The notes below the pieces were generated by a model that was not told the DNA's origin, did not search any database, and worked only from the letters and a program-made list of their open reading frames with translations. Of a DNA stretch of 11,428 bases, positions 1 to 6,360 are shown in pieces (within the stretch, counting starts at the first letter, position 1; the number at the start of each line of letters is the position of its first letter). This DNA is from Endomicrobium sp. (GTDB lineage: Bacteria; Elusimicrobiota; Endomicrobiia; Endomicrobiales; Endomicrobiaceae): assembly GCA_031255375.1 (NCBI GenBank), contig JAIRSP010000014.1, positions 1 to 11,428 of the forward strand. Reading direction: 5' to 3'. The position numbers were made by a program, and so were the translations under genes.

Positions 1-261
1 AAATTTTGATAAAAAATTAATACCATTATATGCCAAAATAACATAGTTATTTTCATCGTAAATAATATTATTAGCAACTATTGTATTGTAATCATTCGAA
101 ACTTTTATATTTCCAGTGAAAACAACTGTTTTACTTTCATTATTTATTTCCATTTTATTTCCAGTTACAACAGTTCTTCCAAAAACGTAATCTACAAAAC
201 AAAAGCTTACTATTATAACATATAATTGTACGGCAAAAAATATCTTGTTAAACTTAGTCAA
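1..261 (-). CDS. lptA: LptA/OstA-family LPS transport protein, N-terminal part (cut by window edge)
   Basis: Likely the periplasmic bridge protein that carries lipopolysaccharide from the inner to the outer membrane. About 87 codons are visible before the window ends. Translation gives a signal peptide (MTKFNKIFFAV, then a hydrophobic run to about residue 26), then GRTVVTGNKMEI and VVFTGNIKVSND. This is the repeated beta-strand pattern (G-x-x-M-E-x-x-x-x-x-x-x-x-F-x-G-N-[VI]-K-V) of the OstA-like N-terminal domain. I chose a TTG start at 261 because an in-frame stop lies directly upstream, no ATG or GTG precedes the signal peptide, and AAAGGA (minus strand, 268-273) sits 6 bases before it. 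The gene overlaps the end of lptC by a few bases in another frame, so the two are probably translationally coupled. The C-terminal part is outside the window, so an internal break there cannot be excluded. Confidence 0.8.
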   Translation of the reverse strand, partial: MTKFNKIFFAVQLYVIIVSFCFVDYVFGRTVVTGNKMEINNESKTVVFTGNIKVSNDYNTIVANNIIYDENNYVILAYNGINFLSKF

Positions 262-769
262 TTATAATCCTTTGATTTTCAATAATAATATTATTTAATT
301 TTGTATCTAGTAAAAAACTTGTACCGTACACTATTTTGCCATTTTTTGTAAACTTAACATTATTATTGCTATAAATCAAATTTTTACCATTATCATACGA
401 TAAACCTGATGTTAATAAACTACATTTATTTGGAGTACTTATATTTATAATGCATTTACCAAAACATTTAATATCATATGTTTCCATATTAATTTTCATT
501 TTTTCCGAAATTACACTTATAATTAAAATACCTTTTTTATAAAATTTTATCGTTGAACTATTTAAATTAACAATACTATCATTACTTATAACAGCATGCT
601 TAGCAATTAAAACAACATTAATTTTGCCCTTTTGTATTGTTGCTACAATTTTTTCAATTATTTGGTTGTGATTTGATATTTTTTTATGAACAACAGCAAA
701 GGTTTTATCATGATTAAAAAACAGAAAAATTGAGAATAATATTACAAGTACATAATTTTTATAAAACAT
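254..769 (-). CDS. lptC: LptC-like LPS export protein
   Basis: Probable inner-membrane-anchored LptC, which passes LPS from the LptBFG transporter to LptA. The 171-residue protein starts with a single hydrophobic segment (about residues 5-18, YVLVILFSIFLFF), typical of the LptC anchor. It ends in the characteristic repeat of the family: LLTSGLSYDNGKN (about 118-130), IYSNNNVKF (132-140) and GTSFLLDTKLNNI (149-161). Length is slightly below the usual 180-190. The middle (30-110) is divergent and would not be recognised alone. The ATG is preceded by GAGGT (minus strand, 776-780) at a 6-base distance. The identification is reinforced by lptA directly downstream, the standard lptC-lptA order. The gene is first in its operon, with a long divergent spacer upstream. 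It is very AT-rich but has no internal break. Confidence 0.8.
   Translation of the reverse strand: MFYKNYVLVILFSIFLFFNHDKTFAVVHKKISNHNQIIEKIVATIQKGKINVVLIAKHAVISNDSIVNLNSSTIKFYKKGILIISVISEKMKINMETYDIKCFGKCIINISTPNKCSLLTSGLSYDNGKNLIYSNNNVKFTKNGKIVYGTSFLLDTKLNNIIIENQRIIID
268..273 (-). promoter_or_regulatory. Ribosome binding site that decides the TTG start of lptA
   Basis: AAAGGA on the minus strand lies inside the last codons of lptC, 6 bases before TTG at 261. It supports the rare TTG start and coupling to lptC translation. Confidence 0.6.
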
Positions 770-1081
770 ATGCGTACCTCAGAAAAAATACATTTACAAG
801 TAAGTTATAAAAAACAACTTGGATATATTTTAATGTATTTTATATTTTAATTATAAATTTACAAATTATTTTTCATTATTTATAATTCATTTTGCGACAT
901 CCGATAAAACACTTTACATAAAAATATATTTCTATCTTATCACTTAAAAATGATTTACAATATACATGAAAAAATATTATTTTTTAACACAAAAACCATC
1001 AATATTTTTTATAAAAGGTACTTATGTATAATTATTCAAGATTATACTTGCTTATATATAAGTTTTTATTAGGATAGCAAT
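770..1081. other. Divergent intergenic spacer between lptC and the MetH reactivation gene
   Basis: These 312 bases are nearly all A and T and must hold the promoters for lptC (minus) and for the methionine genes (plus). I see the lptC ribosome site (776-780) and a TATAAT at 1027-1032 on the plus strand, but no convincing -35 partner for it. I also see a possible short leader ORF at 1024-1077. No longer coding remnant, tRNA or strong GC-containing hairpin is visible. Confidence 0.6.
1024..1077 (+). CDS. Possible 17-codon leader ORF before the reactivation gene
   Basis: ATG at 1024 opens a 17-codon frame (MYNYSRLYLLIYKFLLG) ending in TAG at 1075-1077, four bases before the next ATG at 1082. 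AAAAGG at 1013-1018 lies 5 bases before its ATG, a good ribosome site. Its last codons cover AGGA (1071-1074), the ribosome site of the next gene, so translating it could couple to or control that gene. The peptide shows no run of one amino acid and no Met enrichment typical of attenuators. In DNA this AT-rich such a frame could be chance. Confidence 0.25.
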   Translation: MYNYSRLYLLIYKFLLG

Positions 1082-1684
1082 ATGATCAATATTCAAACTG
1101 TAAAAATATCTTATGATAAGTTACTTACAAGACTGGGGTATTTACATGATAAAACTAAAAACAACGTAAAAATTATTATATCTATAAAAGAAAACTTAAG
1201 TTTAGCACAAAAATTAATTATACCGAAATTTGCGATTGCAGTTGAAAAAATATCATTGTACAAAAATTTAATTTCGTTCGAAAATGGATATGAAATAAAA
1301 AGCAGTAACGTTGCATTTCTTTTAAAGAAATGTTTTAAAGCGTACGGTATTGTAGCAACAATAGGCAATGCATTAGAAAAAAAAAGGGACGAATTATTAA
1401 AAAATGGAGAAATTTTAAATGCATTTATATTAGATGCAGCCGGATCTGTAGCTGCTGAAGAAGTTGTTATTGTTGCTATGTCAAAAATAAAATTACAAGA
1501 AAAAAAAAATAACAACACATTAACAAAAAGATATTCACCTGGATATGGAGATTGGACTCTTAAAGAAAATAAACAATTTTTAAATTGGATTGGCGCATCA
1601 TATATAAACATAACACTAGATAAATCGTATCGTATGAATCCAGAAAAAACAGTATCAGCATTAATAGGAATCAAAAAAGCATAA
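1082..1684 (+). CDS. Free-standing methionine synthase reactivation (AdoMet-binding) protein
   Basis: The 200-residue protein matches the activation domain that forms the C-terminus of E. coli MetH. There it binds S-adenosylmethionine and supports reductive remethylation of inactive cob(II)alamin. Visible evidence: AAGSVAAEEV near residues 120-129; the AdoMet-binding motif RYSPGYGDW at 150-158, followed by LKENKQFLNWIGA; and a C-terminal M-N-P-E-K-T-V-S-A-L-I-G-I block. In Thermotoga maritima this domain is also a separate protein beside a short MetH, and here it sits 110 bases upstream of a MetH lacking it. ATG at 1082 has AGGA (1071-1074) 7 bases before it. No electron donor (flavodoxin or ferredoxin reductase) is encoded nearby. 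A 203-codon open frame on the opposite strand is a shadow, since only this strand carries family motifs. Confidence 0.88.
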   Translation: MINIQTVKISYDKLLTRLGYLHDKTKNNVKIIISIKENLSLAQKLIIPKFAIAVEKISLYKNLISFENGYEIKSSNVAFLLKKCFKAYGIVATIGNALEKKRDELLKNGEILNAFILDAAGSVAAEEVVIVAMSKIKLQEKKNNNTLTKRYSPGYGDWTLKENKQFLNWIGASYINITLDKSYRMNPEKTVSALIGIKKA

Positions 1685-1725
1685 TTGTAATTTGATATGT
1701 AATAAACGAAAAAATTAATCACACG

Positions 1726-1731
1726 TATAAT
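1726..1731 (+). promoter_or_regulatory. Possible -10 element upstream of metH
   Basis: TATAAT inside the 110-base gap between the two methionine genes could give metH its own transcript. I see no matching -35 at 16-18 bases (the nearest TTGATA, 1692-1697, is too far). The ten bases CACGTATAAT recur before the aminotransferase at 8554-8563. Confidence 0.3.
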
Positions 1732-1794
1732 TAATGTTATTTTATGATATTATATAACAAAATTATTCAATAACAGGTTAAAAGTATACATACA

Positions 1795-4215
1795 ATGGAT
1801 AAATCATATTTTTTAGACATGCTTAAACATAAAGTGCTAATTATGAGCGGAGCAATGGGAACTGAATTGCAGAAAAAAAAATATCTTGATGACGTTTTGA
1901 TTCCAGAAGAATTAAATGTCAAATTCCCTGAGAGAGTTTCTGAAATTTATTCATCATATATAAATGCTGGTGCTGATATAATTTTATCAAATACATTTGG
2001 AGCAAATCCAATAGTACTACAACAAAATAATTTGTTAGATAAATTTGAGGATATAATAAAATCAGGAATCGATTTAATAAAGAAAAAATCTTCTAATGTT
2101 ATCGTAGCAGGTGACATGTCGTCAACTGGAGAATATATTGAACCATTAGGTACACTATCATTTGATGATGCTTATAAGTGTTTTGCTTCACAATCGTCAC
2201 TCATGCAAAAATATGGTGCAGATATTATAATTATTGAAACAATGACAGAAATAAAAGAAATGAAGGCAGCAATGCTTGCTGCAAAAGATGAATTTAATGG
2301 TGCGATTATTGCTACAATGACCTTTTCTGAAGATGGTAAAACAGTCACTGGAACTGACTTAAAAAGTTTTATTACAATGGCAGAAAGTATTGGTGTTGAT
2401 GCAATTGGTTTAAATTGTTCGATAGGGTCTGCCAAATTAGCGGAACTTGCAGATATATTATGTAAAAATACAGATTTACCTATATCATTCAAACCAAACG
2501 CAGGAATTCCGGAATTAATTAATCGTGAAACAAAATTTTTAGAAACAAAAGAAGAATTTATAGATGCAAGTTTAAAAGCGTATCATTGTGGTGTAAATAT
2601 GTTTGGCGGTTGCTGTGGAACAACTCCGGAATTCATAAAATTTTTATCAGAAAAACTAAAAAACAAAGCACCAAAAACACGTGGAAGTACAAAAAAAACA
2701 TTTTTTCTTTCAACAAGAACAACTGCAATAGATATAAACAAAATCAAAAAACCGATTATCGTAGGCGAAAGAATAAATCCAACAAATAAAAAAAAACTTC
2801 AAGAAGAGTTAATTAAAAATAATTTATTTACTATAAAAAATGAAGCACGATCTCAAGTCAATTTAGGTGCAAATTTATTAGATATAAACGTAGGTGTGCC
2901 AGGTGTTAACGAAGTAAATCTTCTTGTAAATACCATAAATCAATTACAAGAAATAGTTTCTGTCCCTTTGTGTATAGATTCAAGTAATTCCAATGCTTTA
3001 GAACAAGGTGTTAAAAATTGCGTAGGCAGACCTATAATAAATTCAGTAAATGGTGAACAAATAAAACTTGATACTATATTGCCAATTGCAAAAAGATATG
3101 GTGCAGCATTGATCGCATTAACAACGGATGAAAATGGCATACCAAAAACAGCTGACGAAAGATTAAAAATAGCTGAAAAAATTTTAAATTTCGCAGATCA
3201 TTATAATTTTAATAGAAAAAATATTATTTTCGATTATCTTGTTTTATCAGTTAGTTCATTACAAGAGCAAATAAACGAAACATTAAAAGCAATGAAAAAA
3301 TCAAAAAAAATATATCCAGAGTGTAAATTAATCTTAGGAATATCAAATGTATCATTTGGTTTACCATCAAGACAGACAATCAACTCAACTTTTCTAAAAA
3401 TGGCAGTAAACGCTGGTCTTGATTTTGCGATTATCAATCCGCACGAAAAATGGAACATCTATAATTCTTTAGCAAAAAACTTACTTGAAAATAAGGATAA
3501 AAACGCAGTTGAATATATGAAGCATTTTACATCATTCAAAAAAAATAATTTAGAAATAAAAATAAAAAAAACAGTACCAATAAGTGAACAGCTATATTTT
3601 TCAATTTTAGACGGAAACAAAGAGTCAATACACAATATTTTAGATGAAATTATTAAATCAAACTATCATAATTCTTTCAAAATAGTAAATGATAATGTTT
3701 TAAAAGCTTTGAACACAGTTGGAGAAAAATTTTCAAAAAAAGAATATTTTTTACCACAGGTAATAATATCTGCACAGGCAGCTCAAACAGCATTTAACAT
3801 AATTAAAACTACCTTAAAAAATCAAAGTCATGATACAATTTCAAAAATCATAATGGCAACAGTCAAGGGCGACATGCATGATATAGGAAAAAATATAGTT
3901 TCAATTGTACTTGAAAGCTATGGATTTGATGTAATAGATATGGGAATAAATGTAGATTCTAAAACAATAATAAACAAAGCAAACGAAATCAAACCAATAG
4001 CCATTGGACTTTCGGCGCTTATGACAACAACAATGCCTGAAATGGAAACCATTGTAAAATTAAGAGACATAAATAATATTTCATCAAAAATTATTATAGG
4101 TGGAGCAGCTGTTACAGAAAAATTCGCAAAAGAAATAAAAGCTGATGCTTATGCTAAAGATGCCATAGAGGCAGTCGCATACATAAAATCTTTAAAACAA
4201 TCAAATACTATGTAA
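1795..4215 (+). CDS. metH: Cobalamin-dependent methionine synthase lacking the activation domain
   Basis: Transfers the methyl group of 5-methyltetrahydrofolate through cobalamin to homocysteine, making methionine in the cytoplasm. Domains in order: homocysteine/zinc domain (about 1-295), with GAMGTEL at 19-25 and zinc ligands C208 (GLNCS) and C273-C274 (GGCCGTTPE); pterin-binding domain (about 315-575), with GERINPT at 324-330, IDSSN at 394-398 and SNVSFGLP at 517-524; cobalamin cap helices (about 590-680); and cobalamin domain, with DMHDIGKN at 693-700, where H695 is the cobalt ligand, SALMTTTMP at 740-748 and IIGGAA at 767-772. All key residues are present. The 806-residue protein stops after the cobalamin domain, about 400 residues short of the E. 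coli enzyme, and the missing module is the gene upstream. The architecture is that of Thermotoga MetH. The start has no strong ribosome site; AGG lies about 17 bases before it. Confidence 0.95.
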   Translation: MDKSYFLDMLKHKVLIMSGAMGTELQKKKYLDDVLIPEELNVKFPERVSEIYSSYINAGADIILSNTFGANPIVLQQNNLLDKFEDIIKSGIDLIKKKSSNVIVAGDMSSTGEYIEPLGTLSFDDAYKCFASQSSLMQKYGADIIIIETMTEIKEMKAAMLAAKDEFNGAIIATMTFSEDGKTVTGTDLKSFITMAESIGVDAIGLNCSIGSAKLAELADILCKNTDLPISFKPNAGIPELINRETKFLETKEEFIDASLKAYHCGVNMFGGCCGTTPEFIKFLSEKLKNKAPKTRGSTKKTFFLSTRTTAIDINKIKKPIIVGERINPTNKKKLQEELIKNNLFTIKNEARSQVNLGANLLDINVGVPGVNEVNLLVNTINQLQEIVSVPLCIDSSNSNALEQGVKNCVGRPIINSVNGEQIKLDTILPIAKRYGAALIALTTDENGIPKTADERLKIAEKILNFADHYNFNRKNIIFDYLVLSVSSLQEQINETLKAMKKSKKIYPECKLILGISNVSFGLPSRQTINSTFLKMAVNAGLDFAIINPHEKWNIYNSLAKNLLENKDKNAVEYMKHFTSFKKNNLEIKIKKTVPISEQLYFSILDGNKESIHNILDEIIKSNYHNSFKIVNDNVLKALNTVGEKFSKKEYFLPQVIISAQAAQTAFNIIKTTLKNQSHDTISKIIMATVKGDMHDIGKNIVSIVLESYGFDVIDMGINVDSKTIINKANEIKPIAIGLSALMTTTMPEMETIVKLRDINNISSKIIIGGAAVTEKFAKEIKADAYAKDAIEAVAYIKSLKQSNTM

Positions 4216-4488
4216 AAAATAACAAATAAAATAATCAAATCATGTTAATGCTAAGCATTATAAATATTAAAAAATTTTAATTACTGTTTTATTTTTTTAA
4301 TAAAATTTATTTGATTAAAAAATAAAGATAACAAAAAAAATGCAACAATTTTATGTTTGCAAATACCATAAAATGACACAAAATTATATAAAATTATTTT
4401 TATTTTCATTGCAATTTTTTGCAATTTTTATTAAATAAGTTATTTGTATTTATCATTATATAGGTAGTCATCAAAAAATGTATATATA
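4216..4488. other. Convergent spacer between metH and nadA with AT-rich hairpins
   Basis: The gap lies between the 3' ends of two convergent genes, so it should hold terminators. It contains a TAATGC/GCATTA hairpin with a 3-base loop (4246-4260), a T/A-only inverted repeat ATTTTTTTAAT / ATTAAAAAAT (4291-4301 and 4314-4323), and a TTGCAA hairpin followed by five T (4409-4429). No convincing gene is present; a 32-codon frame at 4340-4438 has no ribosome site. Confidence 0.5.
4409..4429 (+). terminator. Candidate intrinsic terminator downstream of metH
   Basis: TTGCAA, loop TTTT, TTGCAA, then TTTTT on the plus strand. The stem is only 6 bp with two G-C pairs and lies about 195 bases after the metH stop, so the call is weak. 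The T run is on the metH side, not the nadA side. Confidence 0.3.
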
Positions 4489-5442
4489 TCATTTTATAAT
4501 TGTTTTGTTGGAATCGATTTTTAACATTTTTAAAAGGGGATAACACGCTTTCTTTCTTGTAGTTTCTGAAATGTGAATCAAATTTTCCATATTTAAAAGA
4601 GCATTTTTGACTTTAGAAATAGTAATTTTTTTCATATTATGGCAAATTGCTAGCGAAGATATAGGGTAAAAATTTTTATTTGGATTATCTTTTTTAAGTT
4701 TATACAAAATACCATTTTCTGTACCTACAATAAATTCATTTATTGGACTTTGTTTTACATGTCTGCACATCATACCAGTTGACATAACAAAATCTGCTAA
4801 TAATATAACCTCGGGGCGACATTCTGGATGTACTATAACTTCAGCATACGGATGTTCTGCTTTTATTTTTAAAACATATTCAGGCAAAATAAAATTATTA
4901 TGAGTTGGACAAAAACCGTTCCATATCTTCATGTTTCTACCTATTTTTTTTTGAACATAACTGCCTAAATTCCTATCTGGAACAAAAATTATTTCAGCAT
5001 TATCTTCAATACTATTTACGATATCTATTACATTTGACGACGTACAACATATATCACTTTCAGCCTTTATATCAGCCGATGTGTTAACATATGCTACAAC
5101 TACTGGATTTTTACTTTGTAATTTAAATTCTTTTAATTTTTTAACTGTTATCATATCAGACATTGGACAATTTGCGGTAATATCTGGAATCAAAACTTTT
5201 TTGTTTGGATTTAATATATATGCAATTTCTGCCATAAAATAAACACCACAAAAAATAATTGTTTCTTCCTTCAGCTGAAGTGCTTTTTTACTCAAATCAA
5301 GTGAATCGCCAACAAAGTCTGCTATTGAATGAATTTCAGGCAATTGATAAATATGAGATAAAATAACAGCATTCCTCTCCTTTTTTAAATGATTCAATTC
5401 TTTAATTAGTTCATCATTATATCTATTTTTAAAAGTGTTCAT
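4489..5442 (-). CDS. nadA: Quinolinate synthase
   Basis: Condenses iminoaspartate with dihydroxyacetone phosphate to quinolinate, the committed precursor of NAD. The 317-residue protein shows the family pattern: VILSHIYQLPEIHSIADFVGDSLDLS (in pieces, 26-51), CGVYFMAE (65-72), IPDITANCPMSDM (85-97), HPECRPEV (205-212) and STGMM (221-225). The three cysteines expected to bind the [4Fe-4S] cluster are C92, C178 (GFCPTH) and C267 (ICHNMKKIT); their spacing of 86 and 89 is close to that of the Thermotoga and Pyrococcus enzymes. Length is normal. ATG at 5442 has only a weak GG-containing site upstream. NadB and NadC are not in the window, so how iminoaspartate is made here is unseen. The neighbouring genes on both sides are on the other strand, so nadA is a single-gene transcript. 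It stops with TGA. Confidence 0.95.
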   Translation of the reverse strand: MNTFKNRYNDELIKELNHLKKERNAVILSHIYQLPEIHSIADFVGDSLDLSKKALQLKEETIIFCGVYFMAEIAYILNPNKKVLIPDITANCPMSDMITVKKLKEFKLQSKNPVVVAYVNTSADIKAESDICCTSSNVIDIVNSIEDNAEIIFVPDRNLGSYVQKKIGRNMKIWNGFCPTHNNFILPEYVLKIKAEHPYAEVIVHPECRPEVILLADFVMSTGMMCRHVKQSPINEFIVGTENGILYKLKKDNPNKNFYPISSLAICHNMKKITISKVKNALLNMENLIHISETTRKKACYPLLKMLKIDSNKTIIK

Positions 5443-5504
5443 AATTAACCAACTTATATCAAAAAATTAAATAACAAATAAAAACATCGCCATAAATTGA
5501 AACA

Positions 5505-5534
5505 AAACAATATTTTTATTCATCTATATTGTTT
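5505..5534. promoter_or_regulatory. Perfect 9-bp inverted repeat, possible operator
   Basis: AAACAATAT (5505-5513) and ATATTGTTT (5526-5534) are exact inverted copies 12 bases apart, between divergent nadA and the lipoprotein gene. The right arm ends 4 bases before the TATAAT at 5539, where a bound protein would block RNA polymerase. It could serve either gene. With only one G-C pair per arm, chance is a real alternative. Confidence 0.35.
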
Positions 5535-5535
5535 A

Positions 5536-5544
5536 TGCTATAAT
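5536..5544 (+). promoter_or_regulatory. Extended -10 promoter for the lipoprotein-ftsB unit
   Basis: TGCTATAAT is a perfect extended -10 (TGnTATAAT). The region 17-18 bases upstream is T-rich without a consensus -35, which extended -10 promoters tolerate. It would start transcription near 5551, about 40 bases before the ATG at 5591. Confidence 0.5.
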
Positions 5545-5590
5545 GGAACTGACACATTATTTGATTTAACAATAAATTATCATAATAAAA

Positions 5591-6022
5591 ATGAAAATAC
5601 GATTTTTTTTTACATTAACACTAGATATATTAACTTTTATGATTTTAACATCATGTTCACATTATTCATTAATTTTAAATCATTCAAATCAAGTTATAAA
5701 TTCACATAATATCAAAAAAAATAAATACAAAAAAAAATATAAATTTAGTACAAATTTTGCAGTACCAAAAGAAACATGTTTTTCAAAAAGTTTATTCTTA
5801 TTAGAAAAATTAAGCACTAATATTATTTATAAAAATTTAAAAAGTGGACACATAATTGCACTTAATTTTTCTGAAAGTTTTGACTGTTGTTTGCCATCTA
5901 CTAAAATCGAAATTTTCATAAAAGATACAAAATCAAAAAATACAAAAATTGATATAATTTCAGAAAATATGATACTTGCAAAAGAATTTTCAATCATTTT
6001 TTCTAAAATATTCTCTAAATAA
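5591..6022 (+). CDS. Predicted lipoprotein of unknown function
   Basis: I do not recognise the family. The 143-residue protein begins with a lipoprotein signal peptide: basic MKIR, a hydrophobic stretch (5-19) and a lipobox L19-T-S-C22. It should therefore be lipid-modified at C22 and face the periplasm; the residue after C22 is Ser, not Asp, which in enterobacteria favours the outer membrane. A Lys/Asn-rich linker (about 35-52) precedes a compact domain (about 55-143). That domain has a predicted helix around FSKSLFLLEKL, then strand-like segments (KSGHIIALNF, TKIEIFIKD, TKIDIISEN) and a final helix, with a Cys pair in FDCCLPS. The beta-rich layout recalls small envelope domains but supports no assignment. 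A short gap (42 bases) to the FtsB-like gene suggests one transcript. There is no clear ribosome site. Confidence 0.75.
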   Translation: MKIRFFFTLTLDILTFMILTSCSHYSLILNHSNQVINSHNIKKNKYKKKYKFSTNFAVPKETCFSKSLFLLEKLSTNIIYKNLKSGHIIALNFSESFDCCLPSTKIEIFIKDTKSKNTKIDIISENMILAKEFSIIFSKIFSK

Positions 6023-6064
6023 AATGATTAAAAATTTACGAAATAAGTATATCAATCAAAAAAA

Positions 6065-6343
6065 ATGAAATATATAAAAAAAAAAATAACAGTTCGATAT
6101 TTAATACTTATTGCTATTGCATCAACATTAATCTTTAATAACGGAAACAAAGCTCTCGTAAGACGTATTTTTGAACAAAAAAAAATAAACGAAAAAATCA
6201 AAATTATAAAAATACAAAACGAATTAATGAAAAAACAAATATATTATCTTGAAAATGTGCAATCTTACATGGAAAAAGCCATACGTAACGAACTGAATGT
6301 TATAGGCAAAGGAGAAATAGAATATAGATTTCAAGTTAAATAA
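6065..6343 (+). CDS. ftsB: FtsB/DivIC-type septum formation protein
   Basis: Small bitopic division protein expected to pair with FtsL and FtsQ in the divisome. The 92-residue chain has a short basic cytoplasmic tail (MKYIKKKITVR), one membrane segment (about 12-25, YLILIAIASTLIF), a Lys/Glu/Ile-rich coiled-coil region (about 34-70) and the family's C-terminal signature: Y-M-E-K-A-I-R-N-E-L-N-V-I-G-K-G-E-I-E-Y-R-F (R74, G85, E86, F90 in equivalent positions). Length is typical. The upstream lipoprotein probably shares its transcript. The gene ends 17 bases before the convergent end of obg, with no hairpin in that gap. Sequence alone does not separate FtsB from DivIC; the symbol follows common use in diderms. 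No Shine-Dalgarno is visible, only an A-rich run before the ATG. Confidence 0.8.
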   Translation: MKYIKKKITVRYLILIAIASTLIFNNGNKALVRRIFEQKKINEKIKIIKIQNELMKKQIYYLENVQSYMEKAIRNELNVIGKGEIEYRFQVK

Positions 6344-6360
6344 TTTTTTAGATAAATACT

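Noticed and set aside
1111..1722. 203-codon open frame on the minus strand opposite the reactivation gene
   Set aside because: It mirrors the plus-strand gene, which carries the RYSPGYG motif and a ribosome site. The antisense product is Phe/Ser/Ile-rich without a recognisable motif.
1685..1794. Cobalamin or SAM riboswitch before metH
   Set aside because: The gap is 110 bases of nearly pure A/T, with no B12-box or SAM-type core and no GC-bearing stems.
2172..2492. Minus-strand open frame of 106 codons inside metH
   Set aside because: Lies wholly within the conserved homocysteine domain of metH. It is a frame shadow with no ribosome site or motif.
4340..4438. 32-codon plus-strand frame in the metH-nadA spacer
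   Set aside because: No ribosome site, no motif, and it runs through the candidate terminator.
5497..5709. Plus-strand frame of 70 codons before and over the lipoprotein start
   Set aside because: It would begin upstream of the likely transcription start and reads through the promoter. The overlapping frame has a clear lipoprotein signal.
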